From: an uncultured Caulobacteraceae bacterium
GTDB taxonomy: Bacteria > Pseudomonadota > Alphaproteobacteria > Caulobacterales > Caulobacteraceae
Assembly: GCA_946482375.1 (NCBI GenBank)
Contig: CAMLRH010000140.1
Coordinates: 1-6,950, forward strand
DNA: 6,950 bases
Direction of reading: 5' to 3'
This document shows, in pieces, positions 1-6,336 of the stretch (its first letter is position 1; the number at the start of each line of letters is the position of its first letter). The notes below the pieces were generated by a model, which saw nothing but the letters and a program-made list of their open reading frames with translations, searched no databases and had not been told where the DNA came from. A program made the translations under genes and the position numbers.

Positions 1-840
1 GAAGCCTACCAGGACTGCGTCTCCCCCTACCTCGCCTTCCTCGACCAGCATCGCGGCGAAGCGCTGTCACTGAGCGACCTCGGCGGCGTCACCGCCGGTG
101 AACTCCGCGCCTACCTCGCCCATCGCCGTTCGGGCGACCGGCCGCTGTCGGCGCGGTCCGTCTCGCAGGCGCTGAGCGCCATCCGCTCCTTCCACCGCTT
201 CCTCGACCGCCGCCTCGACACCCCCAACCATGCGCTGGAGCTGGTGAAGGGCCCGCGCGTGAAGCCCGGCGCGCCGCGCCCTGTCTCCGAAGACCACGCC
301 CGCGGCCTCATCGAGGAAGCGACCGGCGATCCCGACCGCGAACCGTGGGAAGCCGCGCGTGACGAGGCCGTCCTGACCCTGCTTTGGGGTTGTGGCCTTC
401 GTATCTCTGAAGCGCTGTCGCTGAAGCGCTCCGACGCGCCGCTCAGCGACGCCATCCGCATCACCGGCAAGGGCTCGAAGACCCGCGTGGTGCCCGTGCT
501 GGATGAGGTGCGTGAGGCGGTGAACCGCTACGTCGCCGCGCTGCCCCGACCACTCCAGCCCGACGACGCCCTGTTCCGCGCCAAACGCGGCGGACCGCTG
601 AGCCCTCGCCACGTGCAGGCGACGATGCAGAACCTGCGCAGCCGTCTGGGCCTCAGCGAACGCGCCACACCGCACGCACTCCGCCACTCCTTCGCCACGC
701 ACCTGCTGGGCGCCGGCGCCGACCTGCGCTCGATCCAGGAACTGCTCGGCCACGCCTCGCTGTCGACCACCCAGAAATACACCGAGGTCGACGCCGCCCG
801 GCTGCTGGCCGCCTACGAAAGCGCCCATCCGCACGCCTGA
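1..840 (+). CDS. xerC: Tyrosine recombinase XerC (5' end cut by window edge)
   Basis: Site-specific recombinase that, with XerD, resolves chromosome dimers at the dif site during cell division. The reading frame is open from base 1, so the gene starts outside the window; 279 residues are visible. Alignment by eye with E. coli XerC suggests about 30 N-terminal residues are missing. Visible residues 1 to about 80 form the SAM-like core-binding domain, followed by the catalytic domain. The catalytic set is complete: R134 (in GLRISEAL), K157 (in TGKGSKTR), H225 and R228 (in HALRHSFATHLL), H251 (in LLGHASLSTTQ) and nucleophile Y260. The spacings R228-H251 (23) and H251-Y260 (9) match E. coli XerC. 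The C-terminal AHPHA resembles the AHPRA of E. coli. A GTG at 244 could be read as a start but lies inside the conserved protein. No dif site is seen nearby. XerD or an integrase paralogue is less likely but cannot be fully excluded without the N-terminus. Confidence 0.93.
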   Translation, partial: EAYQDCVSPYLAFLDQHRGEALSLSDLGGVTAGELRAYLAHRRSGDRPLSARSVSQALSAIRSFHRFLDRRLDTPNHALELVKGPRVKPGAPRPVSEDHARGLIEEATGDPDREPWEAARDEAVLTLLWGCGLRISEALSLKRSDAPLSDAIRITGKGSKTRVVPVLDEVREAVNRYVAALPRPLQPDDALFRAKRGGPLSPRHVQATMQNLRSRLGLSERATPHALRHSFATHLLGAGADLRSIQELLGHASLSTTQKYTEVDAARLLAAYESAHPHA

Positions 841-854
841 CGCTCGGGCGCCGC

Positions 855-884
855 TGGACTTTCTTGCCCCTGAACCCCTACATC
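855..884 (+). promoter_or_regulatory. Possible leuC promoter giving a leaderless message
   Basis: The 51 bases between xerC and leuC hold a candidate -10 hexamer TACATC (879-884), whose end lies 7 bases before the leuC ATG at 892. That would place transcription initiation at or next to the A of the start codon. A weak -35-like TGGACT lies at 855-860, 18 bases upstream. The match to a sigma-70 consensus is poor, so this rests mainly on geometry and on the absence of any Shine-Dalgarno sequence before leuC. The alternative is that leuC is transcribed by read-through from xerC. Confidence 0.3.
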
Positions 885-891
885 GCCCGCC

Positions 892-2301
892 ATGTCGGGC
901 AAAACTCTCTATGACAAGATCTGGGACGCGCATGTCGTCGCCACCGAGGGCGACGAGGCGATCCTCTATATCGACCTGCACCTGATCCACGAGGTGACGA
1001 CGCCGCAGGCCTTCGCCGGCCTTCGCGCCGCCGGCCGGCCGGTGCGCCGCCCCGACCGCACGCTCGCTGTCGCCGACCACAACGTGCCGACCGAAGGCCA
1101 GAGCCTCGGCATCGACGCCGTCGCCGACGAGGAAGCCCGCCTGCAGCTGCAGACGCTGGCCCGCAACGTCAAGGACGCCGGCATCGAGTTCTTCAGGATG
1201 GGCGATATCAGGAACGGCATCGTCCACGTCGTCGGGCCCGAGCAGGGCCGCACCCAGCCCGGCATGACCATCGTCTGCGGCGATTCGCACACCTCGACCC
1301 ACGGCGCCTTCGGGGCCTTAGCGCACGGCATCGGCACCTCGGAAGTCGAGCACGTTCTGGCCACGCAAACCCTGCGCGCGAAGAAGTCGAAGAACCTGCG
1401 CGTCACCATCGACGGCGAGCCCGCCCCCGGCGTCGGCGCCAAGGACTTCGCGCTGGCGGTCATCGGCGAGATCGGCACCGCCGGCGGCACCGGCTACGTC
1501 ATCGAGTATGCCGGTTCGGCCGTCCGCGCGCTGTCGATGGAAGGGCGCATGACGCTCTGCAACCTGACCATCGAGGCCGGCGCCCGGGCGGGCCTGATCG
1601 CGCCGGACGAGACCACCTACGACTACCTGCGCGGCCGTCCCTCCGCGCCCAAGGGCGGCGCCTGGGAGATGGCGCTCTCCTACTGGAAGAGCTTCTTCAC
1701 CGACGAGGACGCCGTCTTCGACCGCGAAGTCCGGATCGACGCCTCGAAGATCGCGCCGCTGGTCACCTGGGGCACCAGCCCCGAGGACGTCATCGCCGTC
1801 ACCGACGTCGTGCCCGATCCCACGAGCTTCCCCACCGCCGACAAGCGCGCGGCGGCCGAACGCGCGCTTGACTACATGGGCCTCTCGGCCGGCCAGCCGA
1901 TTTCCGAGGCGAAGGTCGATGTCGTCTTCATCGGCTCCTGCACCAACAGCCGCATCGAGGACCTGCGCGTGGCTGCGAAGATCGCCGAAGGCCGCCAGGT
2001 CGCGCCGGGCGTCCGCGCCATGGTCGTGCCAGGCTCCGGCCTCGTCCGCGCGCAGGCCGAGGAAGAAGGCCTCGACGAGGTCTTCAAGGCCGCGGGTTTC
2101 GAATGGCGCGAACCGGGCTGCTCCATGTGTCTCGGCATGAACCCCGACCGTCTCGCGCCCGGCGAACGCTGCGCCTCGACCTCGAACCGCAATTTCGAGG
2201 GCCGTCAGGGTCGCGGCGGCCGCACCCATCTCATGAGCCCGGCCATGGCCGCGGCCGCCGCCATCGCCGGCCGCATCGCGGATGTCAGGGATTTTCTGTG
2301 A
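892..2301 (+). CDS. leuC: 3-isopropylmalate dehydratase large subunit LeuC
   Basis: Large subunit of isopropylmalate isomerase, an aconitase-family enzyme that converts 2-isopropylmalate to 3-isopropylmalate in cytoplasmic leucine synthesis; it works as a heterodimer with LeuD (3274-3888). At 469 residues it is the normal length for a bacterial LeuC. The N-terminus ([16 protein letters not shown]) is typical and fixes the start at 892. Conserved blocks include [20 protein letters not shown] (129-148). The 4Fe-4S ligands are present: C350 in the [12 protein letters not shown] block, and C410 and C413 in [12 protein letters not shown]. The substrate-binding [10 protein letters not shown] block is at 431-440. 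No Shine-Dalgarno sequence is visible: the bases before the ATG are C/A-rich, which raises a leaderless start. The gene opens the leuC-VOC-leuD-ABM-leuB cluster and ends 12 bases before a large inverted repeat. No leucine leader peptide or attenuator precedes it. Confidence 0.98.
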   Translation: MSGKTLYDKIWDAHVVATEGDEAILYIDLHLIHEVTTPQAFAGLRAAGRPVRRPDRTLAVADHNVPTEGQSLGIDAVADEEARLQLQTLARNVKDAGIEFFRMGDIRNGIVHVVGPEQGRTQPGMTIVCGDSHTSTHGAFGALAHGIGTSEVEHVLATQTLRAKKSKNLRVTIDGEPAPGVGAKDFALAVIGEIGTAGGTGYVIEYAGSAVRALSMEGRMTLCNLTIEAGARAGLIAPDETTYDYLRGRPSAPKGGAWEMALSYWKSFFTDEDAVFDREVRIDASKIAPLVTWGTSPEDVIAVTDVVPDPTSFPTADKRAAAERALDYMGLSAGQPISEAKVDVVFIGSCTNSRIEDLRVAAKIAEGRQVAPGVRAMVVPGSGLVRAQAEEEGLDEVFKAAGFEWREPGCSMCLGMNPDRLAPGERCASTSNRNFEGRQGRGGRTHLMSPAMAAAAAIAGRIADVRDFL

Positions 2302-2312
2302 CCCCTCTTTTT

Positions 2313-2420
2313 CCGCTCATTCCCGCGAAAGCGGGGACCCAGGCTTTTTCTGAAACCCCGGCGCCTGGCAGGAAAGTCAGCCAAATACACCTGGGTCCCC
2401 GCTTTCGCGGGGATGAGCGG
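2313..2420. repeat. Inverted-repeat intergenic element (REP/MITE-like, dRS3-like core)
   Basis: Two 31-base arms, 2313-2343 and 2390-2420, are inverted copies matching at 30 of 31 positions; the single mismatch pairs T2321 with G2412. They enclose a 46-base spacer. Each arm also contains its own small hairpin, CCCGC-GAAA-GCGGG on the plus strand in the left arm (2322-2335) and its complement in the right arm. The core ATTCCCGCGAAAGCGGGGA resembles the neisserial dRS3 motif (ATTCCC, eight bases, GGGAAT), and similar motifs are widespread in proteobacterial intergenic DNA; family membership is an inference. The element fills most of the 133-base leuC-VOC gap; without it the gap would be about 25 bases. 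No transposase and no clear target duplication are seen. In RNA it would form a long stem. It is not followed by a T-run, so it is a poor intrinsic terminator. Its right end abuts the G-rich ribosome-binding site of the VOC gene. Confidence 0.9.
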
Positions 2421-2434
2421 GGTGGGGGTTTCTG

Positions 2435-3274
2435 ATGCTGAAGGCGCTGGACCACATCGCGCTGGTGGTCGAGGACCTCGACGCGGCGGTCGCCCGCTAC
2501 GAGGACCTGCTCGGTCGCGCGCCCAACTGGCGCGGCGCCGATGGCGGCGCGGCGCACACCTGGTTCCAGCTCTCCAACATGGCCCTCGACGTCATCGCCG
2601 CCACCGGGCCCGGCTACACCGGCGACCGCGTGAAAGCCCGCCTCGACGAACAGGGCGAAGGCATCTGGGCGCTCGCCTTCACCGTCGACGACATGGCCAA
2701 GACCCGCCACCGGCTGGACCGCGTCGGCGTTCCCTCCACCGAGCCTCGGCCTATCCGTGCGACCCATCCGGACACCGGCGAGAAGCGCTACTGGACGACC
2801 TCGATCGCGGACCCTGCCGCCACGGCGGCGACCAACATCTTCCTGATCGAGGAAGCCCCGTGGCCCGCCTCGCACTTCAACGGCGATGAGGCCGCGGCCG
2901 TTAGCGGCCTCGACCACGTCGTCATCAACACGCCGAACCCGGAGCGCGCCGCCGCCCTCTACGGCGCGCGGCTGGGCCTCGACATGCGGCTCGACCGCTC
3001 CAACGAGCAGTGGGGTACGCGGCTGATGTTCTTCCGCTGCGGCGATCTCGTCGTGGAGGTCGCCCATGCGCTGAAGGGCGGCGTGTCGGACGGCCCTGAC
3101 CATCCCTGGGGCCTGTCCTGGCGCGTTTCCGACATCGACGCCGCCAACGCTCGCATGAAAGGCGACGGGTTCGACGTCTCGGACGTCCGCACCGGCCGCA
3201 AGCCCGGCACCCGCGTCTTCACCGTCCGCGACGCCCCCGCCAAGGTCCCCACTCTCGTGATCGGAGCCGCCTGA
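2435..3274 (+). CDS. VOC-superfamily (glyoxalase-like) protein with two VOC modules
   Basis: Protein of 279 residues with two vicinal-oxygen-chelate modules. The first spans about residues 3-140: it starts [23 protein letters not shown], has a central [11 protein letters not shown] strand and ends NIFLIEE. The second spans about residues 157-277: it starts [20 protein letters not shown], with [16 protein letters not shown] in its middle. VOC enzymes are metal-dependent lyases, epimerases, dioxygenases or drug-binding proteins; the substrate cannot be read from the sequence. Candidate metal ligands are H7 in module 1, and H161 and E208 in module 2; the module 1 position equivalent to E208 appears to be D52, so module 2 looks the more likely metal site. 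A G-rich ribosome-binding stretch (2424-2428) lies 6 bases before the ATG. The stop codon overlaps the leuD start by one base (TGATG), implying translational coupling with leuD. No signal peptide is seen, so it is probably cytoplasmic. A role connected with leucine synthesis is suggested only by position. Confidence 0.9.
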   Translation: MLKALDHIALVVEDLDAAVARYEDLLGRAPNWRGADGGAAHTWFQLSNMALDVIAATGPGYTGDRVKARLDEQGEGIWALAFTVDDMAKTRHRLDRVGVPSTEPRPIRATHPDTGEKRYWTTSIADPAATAATNIFLIEEAPWPASHFNGDEAAAVSGLDHVVINTPNPERAAALYGARLGLDMRLDRSNEQWGTRLMFFRCGDLVVEVAHALKGGVSDGPDHPWGLSWRVSDIDAANARMKGDGFDVSDVRTGRKPGTRVFTVRDAPAKVPTLVIGAA

Positions 3275-3888
3275 TGCAGCCCTTCACCCGCCTCGACGGC
3301 AAGGCCGCGCCCTTGCCGCTGGCCAACATCGACACCGACCAGATCATCCCCAAGCAGTTCCTCAAGACGGTGGAGCGCGAGGGGCTGGCCAAGGGCCTGT
3401 TCTACGACTTCCGCTTCGACGAGGCGGGGCGCGAGAAGCCCGACTTCGTGCTGAACCGGCCGGAGTACAAGGGCGCGGCGGTGCTGGTCACCGGTGACAA
3501 CTTCGGCTGCGGCTCCAGCAGAGAGCACGCGCCCTGGGCGCTGATGGACTTCGGCGTCCGCTGCGTGATCGCGCCCTCCTTTGCGGACATCTTTCGCGGC
3601 AACTGCCTCAACAACGGCCTGCTTCCCGTCGCCCTGCCGCCCGAGCAGGTCGAGGCGTTGATGGAGGAGGCGCGGGGCGGCAACCACGTCTTCTCCGTCG
3701 ACCTGGAGACCCAGACCGTCACCGCCCCCTCCGGCAAGGCCTTCCGTTTCGAGATCGACCCGGCGGCCAAGGAAAAGCTGCTCAAGGGTCTCGATTCCAT
3801 CGGCGAGACGCTGCAGCACGCCACCGACATCGACGTCTTCGAGATGAAGCAGGCGCTGGCCAAACCCTGGCTGGAGGATCGGCCATGA
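3274..3888 (+). CDS. leuD: 3-isopropylmalate dehydratase small subunit LeuD
   Basis: Small subunit of isopropylmalate isomerase and partner of LeuC; it carries the swivelling aconitase-like domain that completes the active site. Its 204 residues match the usual length of the LeuCD-type small subunit (about 200). Characteristic blocks are visible: [13 protein letters not shown] (18-30), [17 protein letters not shown] (about 74-90) and [18 protein letters not shown] (about 102-119). The start ATG at 3274 overlaps the VOC stop codon by one base, with GGAG at 3264-3267 as ribosome-binding site. Its own stop overlaps the next start by four bases (ATGA at 3885-3888). It is separated from leuC by the VOC gene and the inverted repeat, although the two subunits are needed in equal amounts. 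Confidence 0.98.
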   Translation: MQPFTRLDGKAAPLPLANIDTDQIIPKQFLKTVEREGLAKGLFYDFRFDEAGREKPDFVLNRPEYKGAAVLVTGDNFGCGSSREHAPWALMDFGVRCVIAPSFADIFRGNCLNNGLLPVALPPEQVEALMEEARGGNHVFSVDLETQTVTAPSGKAFRFEIDPAAKEKLLKGLDSIGETLQHATDIDVFEMKQALAKPWLEDRP

Positions 3889-4187
3889 GCCTGATCGTCG
3901 CCGGCACGGTCCGGGTCCCCCCGGAGAACGTCGACCGCTTTCGCCCGCACATGGCCGCCATGATGGCCGCTAGCCAGGCCGAGGACGGCTGCATCGCCTA
4001 CGGCTATGCCGAGGACGTCGCCGAGCCCGGCCTCATCCACGTCTTCGAGGTCTGGCGCGACCAGGCGGCGCTCGAAGCCCACTTCCAGACGCCGCACATG
4101 GGCAAGTGGCGCGCGCAGTGGCCGAGCTTCGGGGTTTCCGACCGGCGTCTGACCGCCTATGAGGTCGCCGCCGAACGGCCCCTCTAA
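3885..4187 (+). CDS. ABM-domain protein, putative quinol monooxygenase (YgiN-like)
   Basis: Protein of 100 residues consisting of one antibiotic-biosynthesis-monooxygenase (ABM) domain, a ferredoxin-like fold that normally dimerises. Recognisable parts are the opening strand [21 protein letters not shown], the [13 protein letters not shown] strand (33-44), and the segment [20 protein letters not shown] (51-70) followed by HM and the closing strand LTAYEV. The family includes cofactor-free quinol oxygenases such as YgiN, but also proteins of unknown role; the substrate cannot be deduced. H66 and H71 lie in the usual conserved region. It starts in a four-base ATGA overlap with leuD and has a good ribosome-binding site (GGAGG, 3873-3877, 7 bases before the ATG). 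Its stop codon TAA is part of the leuB ribosome-binding site. The tight coupling implies production together with LeuD and LeuB. Confidence 0.9.
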   Translation: MSLIVAGTVRVPPENVDRFRPHMAAMMAASQAEDGCIAYGYAEDVAEPGLIHVFEVWRDQAALEAHFQTPHMGKWRAQWPSFGVSDRRLTAYEVAAERPL

Positions 4188-4190
4188 GGA
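4186..4190 (+). promoter_or_regulatory. leuB ribosome-binding site overlapping the upstream stop codon
   Basis: AAGGA lies 5 bases before the leuB ATG at 4196. Its first two bases are the last two of the TAA stop codon of the ABM gene (4185-4187). A ribosome ending on the ABM gene therefore covers the leuB initiation site, which suggests translational coupling. Confidence 0.75.
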
Positions 4191-4195
4191 AGACC

Positions 4196-5251
4196 ATGCC
4201 CACTCTGCTCCTGCTGCCCGGCGACGGCATCGGCCCTGAAGTCTGCGCGCAGGTGCGCCGCGTGGCCGCCGTCCTGACGCCCAATCTGACCATCGACGAG
4301 CGGCCGTTCGGCGGCGCGAGCTACGACGAGCACGGCGCGCCGATCACCGACGAGGCGGTGGCCGCCGCGCTCGCCGCCGACGCGGTGCTGATGGGCGCGG
4401 TCGGCGGGCCGAAGTGGGCGGGTGTCGAGCGGACCAAGCGCCCCGAAGCGGGCCTGCTTCGCCTGCGCAAGGAGATGGCGGTGTTCGCCAACCTGCGCCC
4501 GGCGCTGTGCTTCGACGCCTTGGCCGACGCCTCGACCCTGAAGCGGGAGGTCGTCGCCGGCCTCGACATCATGATCGTTCGCGAGCTGACCGGCGGGGTC
4601 TATTTCGGCGAGCCGCGCGGCATCGAGACCCTGTCCGACGGCCAGCGGCGCGGGATCGACACCCAGGTCTATACGACGAGCGAAATCGAGCGCGTCAGCC
4701 GCGTCGCCTTCGAGCTGGCGCGCGGCCGCCGCAACAAGGTCACCTCCTGCGAGAAGTCGAACGTGATGGAGAGCGGCCTGCTGTGGCGCGAGGTCGTCAC
4801 CGACCTGCACAAGCGCGACTACGCCGATGTCCAGCTGGAGCACATGCTGGCCGACAACGCCGCCATGCAGCTGGTTCGCGCGCCGACGCAGTTCGACGTC
4901 ATCCTGACCGACAACCTGTTTGGCGACATCCTGTCCGACGAGGCCAGCCAGCTGACCGGCTCGCTGGGCATGCTGCCGTCGGCGGCGCTCGGCGAACCCG
5001 GCAAGCCCGGCCTCTACGAACCGATCCATGGCTCGGCGCCGGATATCGCCGGGCAAGGCGTCGCCAATCCGCTGGCCGCGATCCTGTCGTTCGAGATGGC
5101 GCTGCGCTGGAGCCTGAACCGCGCCGACATCGCCGACCGACTGTTCGCGGCGGTCACCAAAGCGCTGGAAGGCGGTGCGCGGACCCTCGACCTGGGCGGT
5201 CAGCTTACCACAGGGCAGATGGGCGATGCGGTCCTGACAGCGCTGGGCTGA
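4196..5251 (+). CDS. leuB: 3-isopropylmalate dehydrogenase LeuB
   Basis: NAD-dependent oxidative decarboxylase that converts 3-isopropylmalate to 4-methyl-2-oxopentanoate, the penultimate step of leucine synthesis; a cytoplasmic dimer. It has 351 residues, the normal length. Visible signatures are the N-terminal [10 protein letters not shown] (7-16) and the substrate-loop segment [12 protein letters not shown] (83-94). Substrate-binding arginines are R91, R101 and R129, and catalytic Y136 lies in LTGGVYFG. K187 lies in a CEKSNVMES block, where many LeuB proteins have DKANV. Metal-binding aspartates are D220, D244 and D248 (spacing as in the Thermus enzyme), and the NAD-site GSAPDIAG is at 279-286. 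The loop sequence fits isopropylmalate rather than isocitrate or tartrate as substrate. It is the last gene of the operon; its final 47 bases overlap the end of the convergent transpeptidase gene. No intrinsic terminator is apparent after it. Confidence 0.97.
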   Translation: MPTLLLLPGDGIGPEVCAQVRRVAAVLTPNLTIDERPFGGASYDEHGAPITDEAVAAALAADAVLMGAVGGPKWAGVERTKRPEAGLLRLRKEMAVFANLRPALCFDALADASTLKREVVAGLDIMIVRELTGGVYFGEPRGIETLSDGQRRGIDTQVYTTSEIERVSRVAFELARGRRNKVTSCEKSNVMESGLLWREVVTDLHKRDYADVQLEHMLADNAAMQLVRAPTQFDVILTDNLFGDILSDEASQLTGSLGMLPSAALGEPGKPGLYEPIHGSAPDIAGQGVANPLAAILSFEMALRWSLNRADIADRLFAAVTKALEGGARTLDLGGQLTTGQMGDAVLTALG

Positions 5252-5951
5252 TCGGGCCGCGGCTGGTCGTCGCAAGCTCCATGTCGAAGCTCGGGAAGAC
5301 CTCGGCCAGCGCCTTCTCCTCGGGCAGGATGTAGAAGACGCTGCGCGTGCCCTTGAAGGTCGGCTTGACGACCTCGCGGTAGAAGCTCTTCGAGACGTTG
5401 ATGCAGCCGAAGGTGATGCGGTTGTCGTCGACCGTCTTGGACTTCAGGCGCTGAAGGCGCTTTTCCTTCGGGTTCGTCGTGACGACCTCGTGCAACGAGA
5501 TCGCCGTGCCGTAATCGACCCAGAGCACGTCCTCGGACTTGCCGAGCGCGGGGCCATATCCGCCGATGAACCGGCCCGCCGGGGTGGTGCGGTCTTCGGG
5601 CATGATGTCGGAGAGTTCGCGGTCGCCGGTCCCGGGCGTTGAACGGTCGCCGTTGGCGAGGCCGAGCAGCGCCGGGCCAGCCTTGATGAACTCGCCGTCC
5701 GCCGTAAACACAAAGACGGTGGCGGCGGTCTTGTCGATGATGGCGAAGGGCAGATCCTGGTTGTCGCCGGAGCGAACGGCCCAGTCCGCCATGCTGGCGA
5801 TCATGGGCGTGGGTTCGATCGGCTTCACAACCTCGGCCGGCTTAGCCTTGGCCTTGGCTTTCCCCTTGGCGGCGAGAGCCGTCGCCGGCGTGCATACCAG
5901 GCCGACACACACAAAAAAGCCCGCCAGGGCGGTGCTCATCTTGCCGAGCAT
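5205..5951 (-). CDS. Secreted L,D-transpeptidase (YkuD-type catalytic domain)
   Basis: Periplasmic cysteine transpeptidase expected to act on peptidoglycan tetrapeptide stems, making 3-3 cross-links or attaching proteins. It has 248 residues. Residues 1-28 form a signal peptide: a lysine near the start, a hydrophobic stretch, and a likely cleavage at about 27-28 in ALAAK. An alternating Lys/Ala linker follows (29-37). The catalytic domain spans about 67-212 and carries the His-Cys pair as H154 (ISLHEVV) and C183 ([13 protein letters not shown]); this is a variant of the usual HG...S-x-G-C-I-R motif, with about 29 residues between His and Cys. The start at 5951 is preceded by GAGG about 5 bases upstream; a second Met five codons in is possible. 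The last roughly 15 residues are encoded opposite the end of leuB and look non-conserved. It lies downstream of the lipoprotein gene on the same strand, with a terminator hairpin between. Confidence 0.9.
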   Translation of the reverse strand: MLGKMSTALAGFFVCVGLVCTPATALAAKGKAKAKAKPAEVVKPIEPTPMIASMADWAVRSGDNQDLPFAIIDKTAATVFVFTADGEFIKAGPALLGLANGDRSTPGTGDRELSDIMPEDRTTPAGRFIGGYGPALGKSEDVLWVDYGTAISLHEVVTTNPKEKRLQRLKSKTVDDNRITFGCINVSKSFYREVVKPTFKGTRSVFYILPEEKALAEVFPSFDMELATTSRGPISPALSGPHRPSALW

Positions 5952-5984
5952 TCGTCCTCACTCCACTGCACTCAACGACATAAC

Positions 5985-6029
5985 GCAGAAACGGAGCTCG
6001 AGGGCCCAAACGCCCGCGAGCTCCGCTGC
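5985..6029 (-). terminator. Hairpin terminator of the alanine-zipper lipoprotein gene
   Basis: Starting 5 bases beyond the lipoprotein stop codon (6034-6036) lies a strong inverted repeat. CGGAGCTCG (5992-6000) pairs perfectly with CGAGCTCCG (6017-6025). Inside it GGGC (6002-6005) pairs with GCCC (6012-6015) after one mismatch, around a 6-base loop. Outside it GCAG (5985-5988) pairs with CTGC (6026-6029) past a 3-base bulge. Read on the minus strand, the core stem is followed by TTTCTGCGTTA, a short imperfect T-run. This fits a rho-independent terminator that may leak into the transpeptidase gene, whose ATG is about 40 bases further on. Confidence 0.75.
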
Positions 6030-6033
6030 AGTC

Positions 6034-6336
6034 TTAGTTGCGGGGCGCCATCGGCCGCGCGGCCAGCGTCTGATCAATCGTGTCGACGCGGGTCGTCAGG
6101 GCGTCGATACGCGCATTCGCGTTACGCGCGTCGTTAGCCGCGGCCGCAGCCGCCGCACCGGCGGCGTCGGCGCGCGCCAGGGCGTCCGAAGCCTTCGCGT
6201 CAACGGCCGTGATCCGGCTGTTGATGGCCGCGAACTCATCATCATAGTTGGTCGCGCACGCGCTCAGGCTGAGCCCGCCCAGAATGATCGCCGCAGCGAC
6301 ACCAAGTGTCTTGGTAGAGTTATTCACCACACGCAT
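6034..6336 (-). CDS. Lpp/OprI-like alanine-zipper outer-membrane lipoprotein
   Basis: Small lipoprotein of 100 residues. The N-terminus is a lipoprotein signal: basic start, hydrophobic VAAAIILGGLSL, then lipobox L24-S25-A26-C27, so Cys27 should be lipidated and become the mature N-terminus. Residues 35-91 have an unbroken 3-4 heptad pattern (positions 35, 38, 42, 45, ... 87, 91): F, I, I, V, then eight alanines, then I, L, V, I, L. This is a long parallel coiled coil with an alanine-zipper centre, as in Lpp and OprI, probably a trimer. The last residues are PMAPRN; the C-terminal lysine that links E. coli Lpp to peptidoglycan is absent. The frame stays open upstream to 6477, but start 6336 is chosen because the signal peptide begins there and AAGGA (6346-6350, minus strand) lies 9 bases before the ATG. 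The absence of D or the like at +2 (A28) fits outer-membrane sorting. Exact role unknown; envelope structure is likely. Confidence 0.88.
   Translation of the reverse strand: MRVVNNSTKTLGVAAAIILGGLSLSACATNYDDEFAAINSRITAVDAKASDALARADAAGAAAAAAANDARNANARIDALTTRVDTIDQTLAARPMAPRN

Noticed and set aside
67..1302. Long minus-strand open frame of 411 codons across xerC and leuC
   Set aside because: It lies antisense to two strongly conserved genes, has low-complexity Gly/Ala/Arg/Val-rich composition typical of a shadow frame in GC-rich DNA, and no recognisable domain.
1318..2229. Minus-strand open frame of 303 codons inside leuC
   Set aside because: Antisense shadow of leuC with no domain and biased composition.
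2313..2420. Reading the leu-operon repeat as an intrinsic terminator or a riboswitch
   Set aside because: No T-run follows the stem on either strand where it would be needed, transcription must continue to leuD and leuB, and no known riboswitch core is recognisable.
2103..2435. Plus-strand frame of 110 codons running from leuC through the repeat
   Set aside because: Its C-terminal part (IPAKAGTQ..., GPRFRGDER) is the usual spurious translation of this kind of inverted repeat; the rest is out-of-frame leuC.
2285..3103. Minus-strand frame of 272 codons over the repeat and the VOC gene
   Set aside because: Antisense to a clear VOC gene, and its end is again translated repeat sequence.
5256..5263. 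GCCGCGGC palindrome just after leuB as a possible terminator
   Set aside because: Eight bases with no loop and no T-run; it lies inside the transpeptidase coding region.
4184..5334. Long frames on both strands overlapping leuB (363 and 306 codons)
   Set aside because: Both are shadows of leuB, which has a full set of catalytic residues in its own frame; the plus-strand one is Arg-rich out-of-frame translation.
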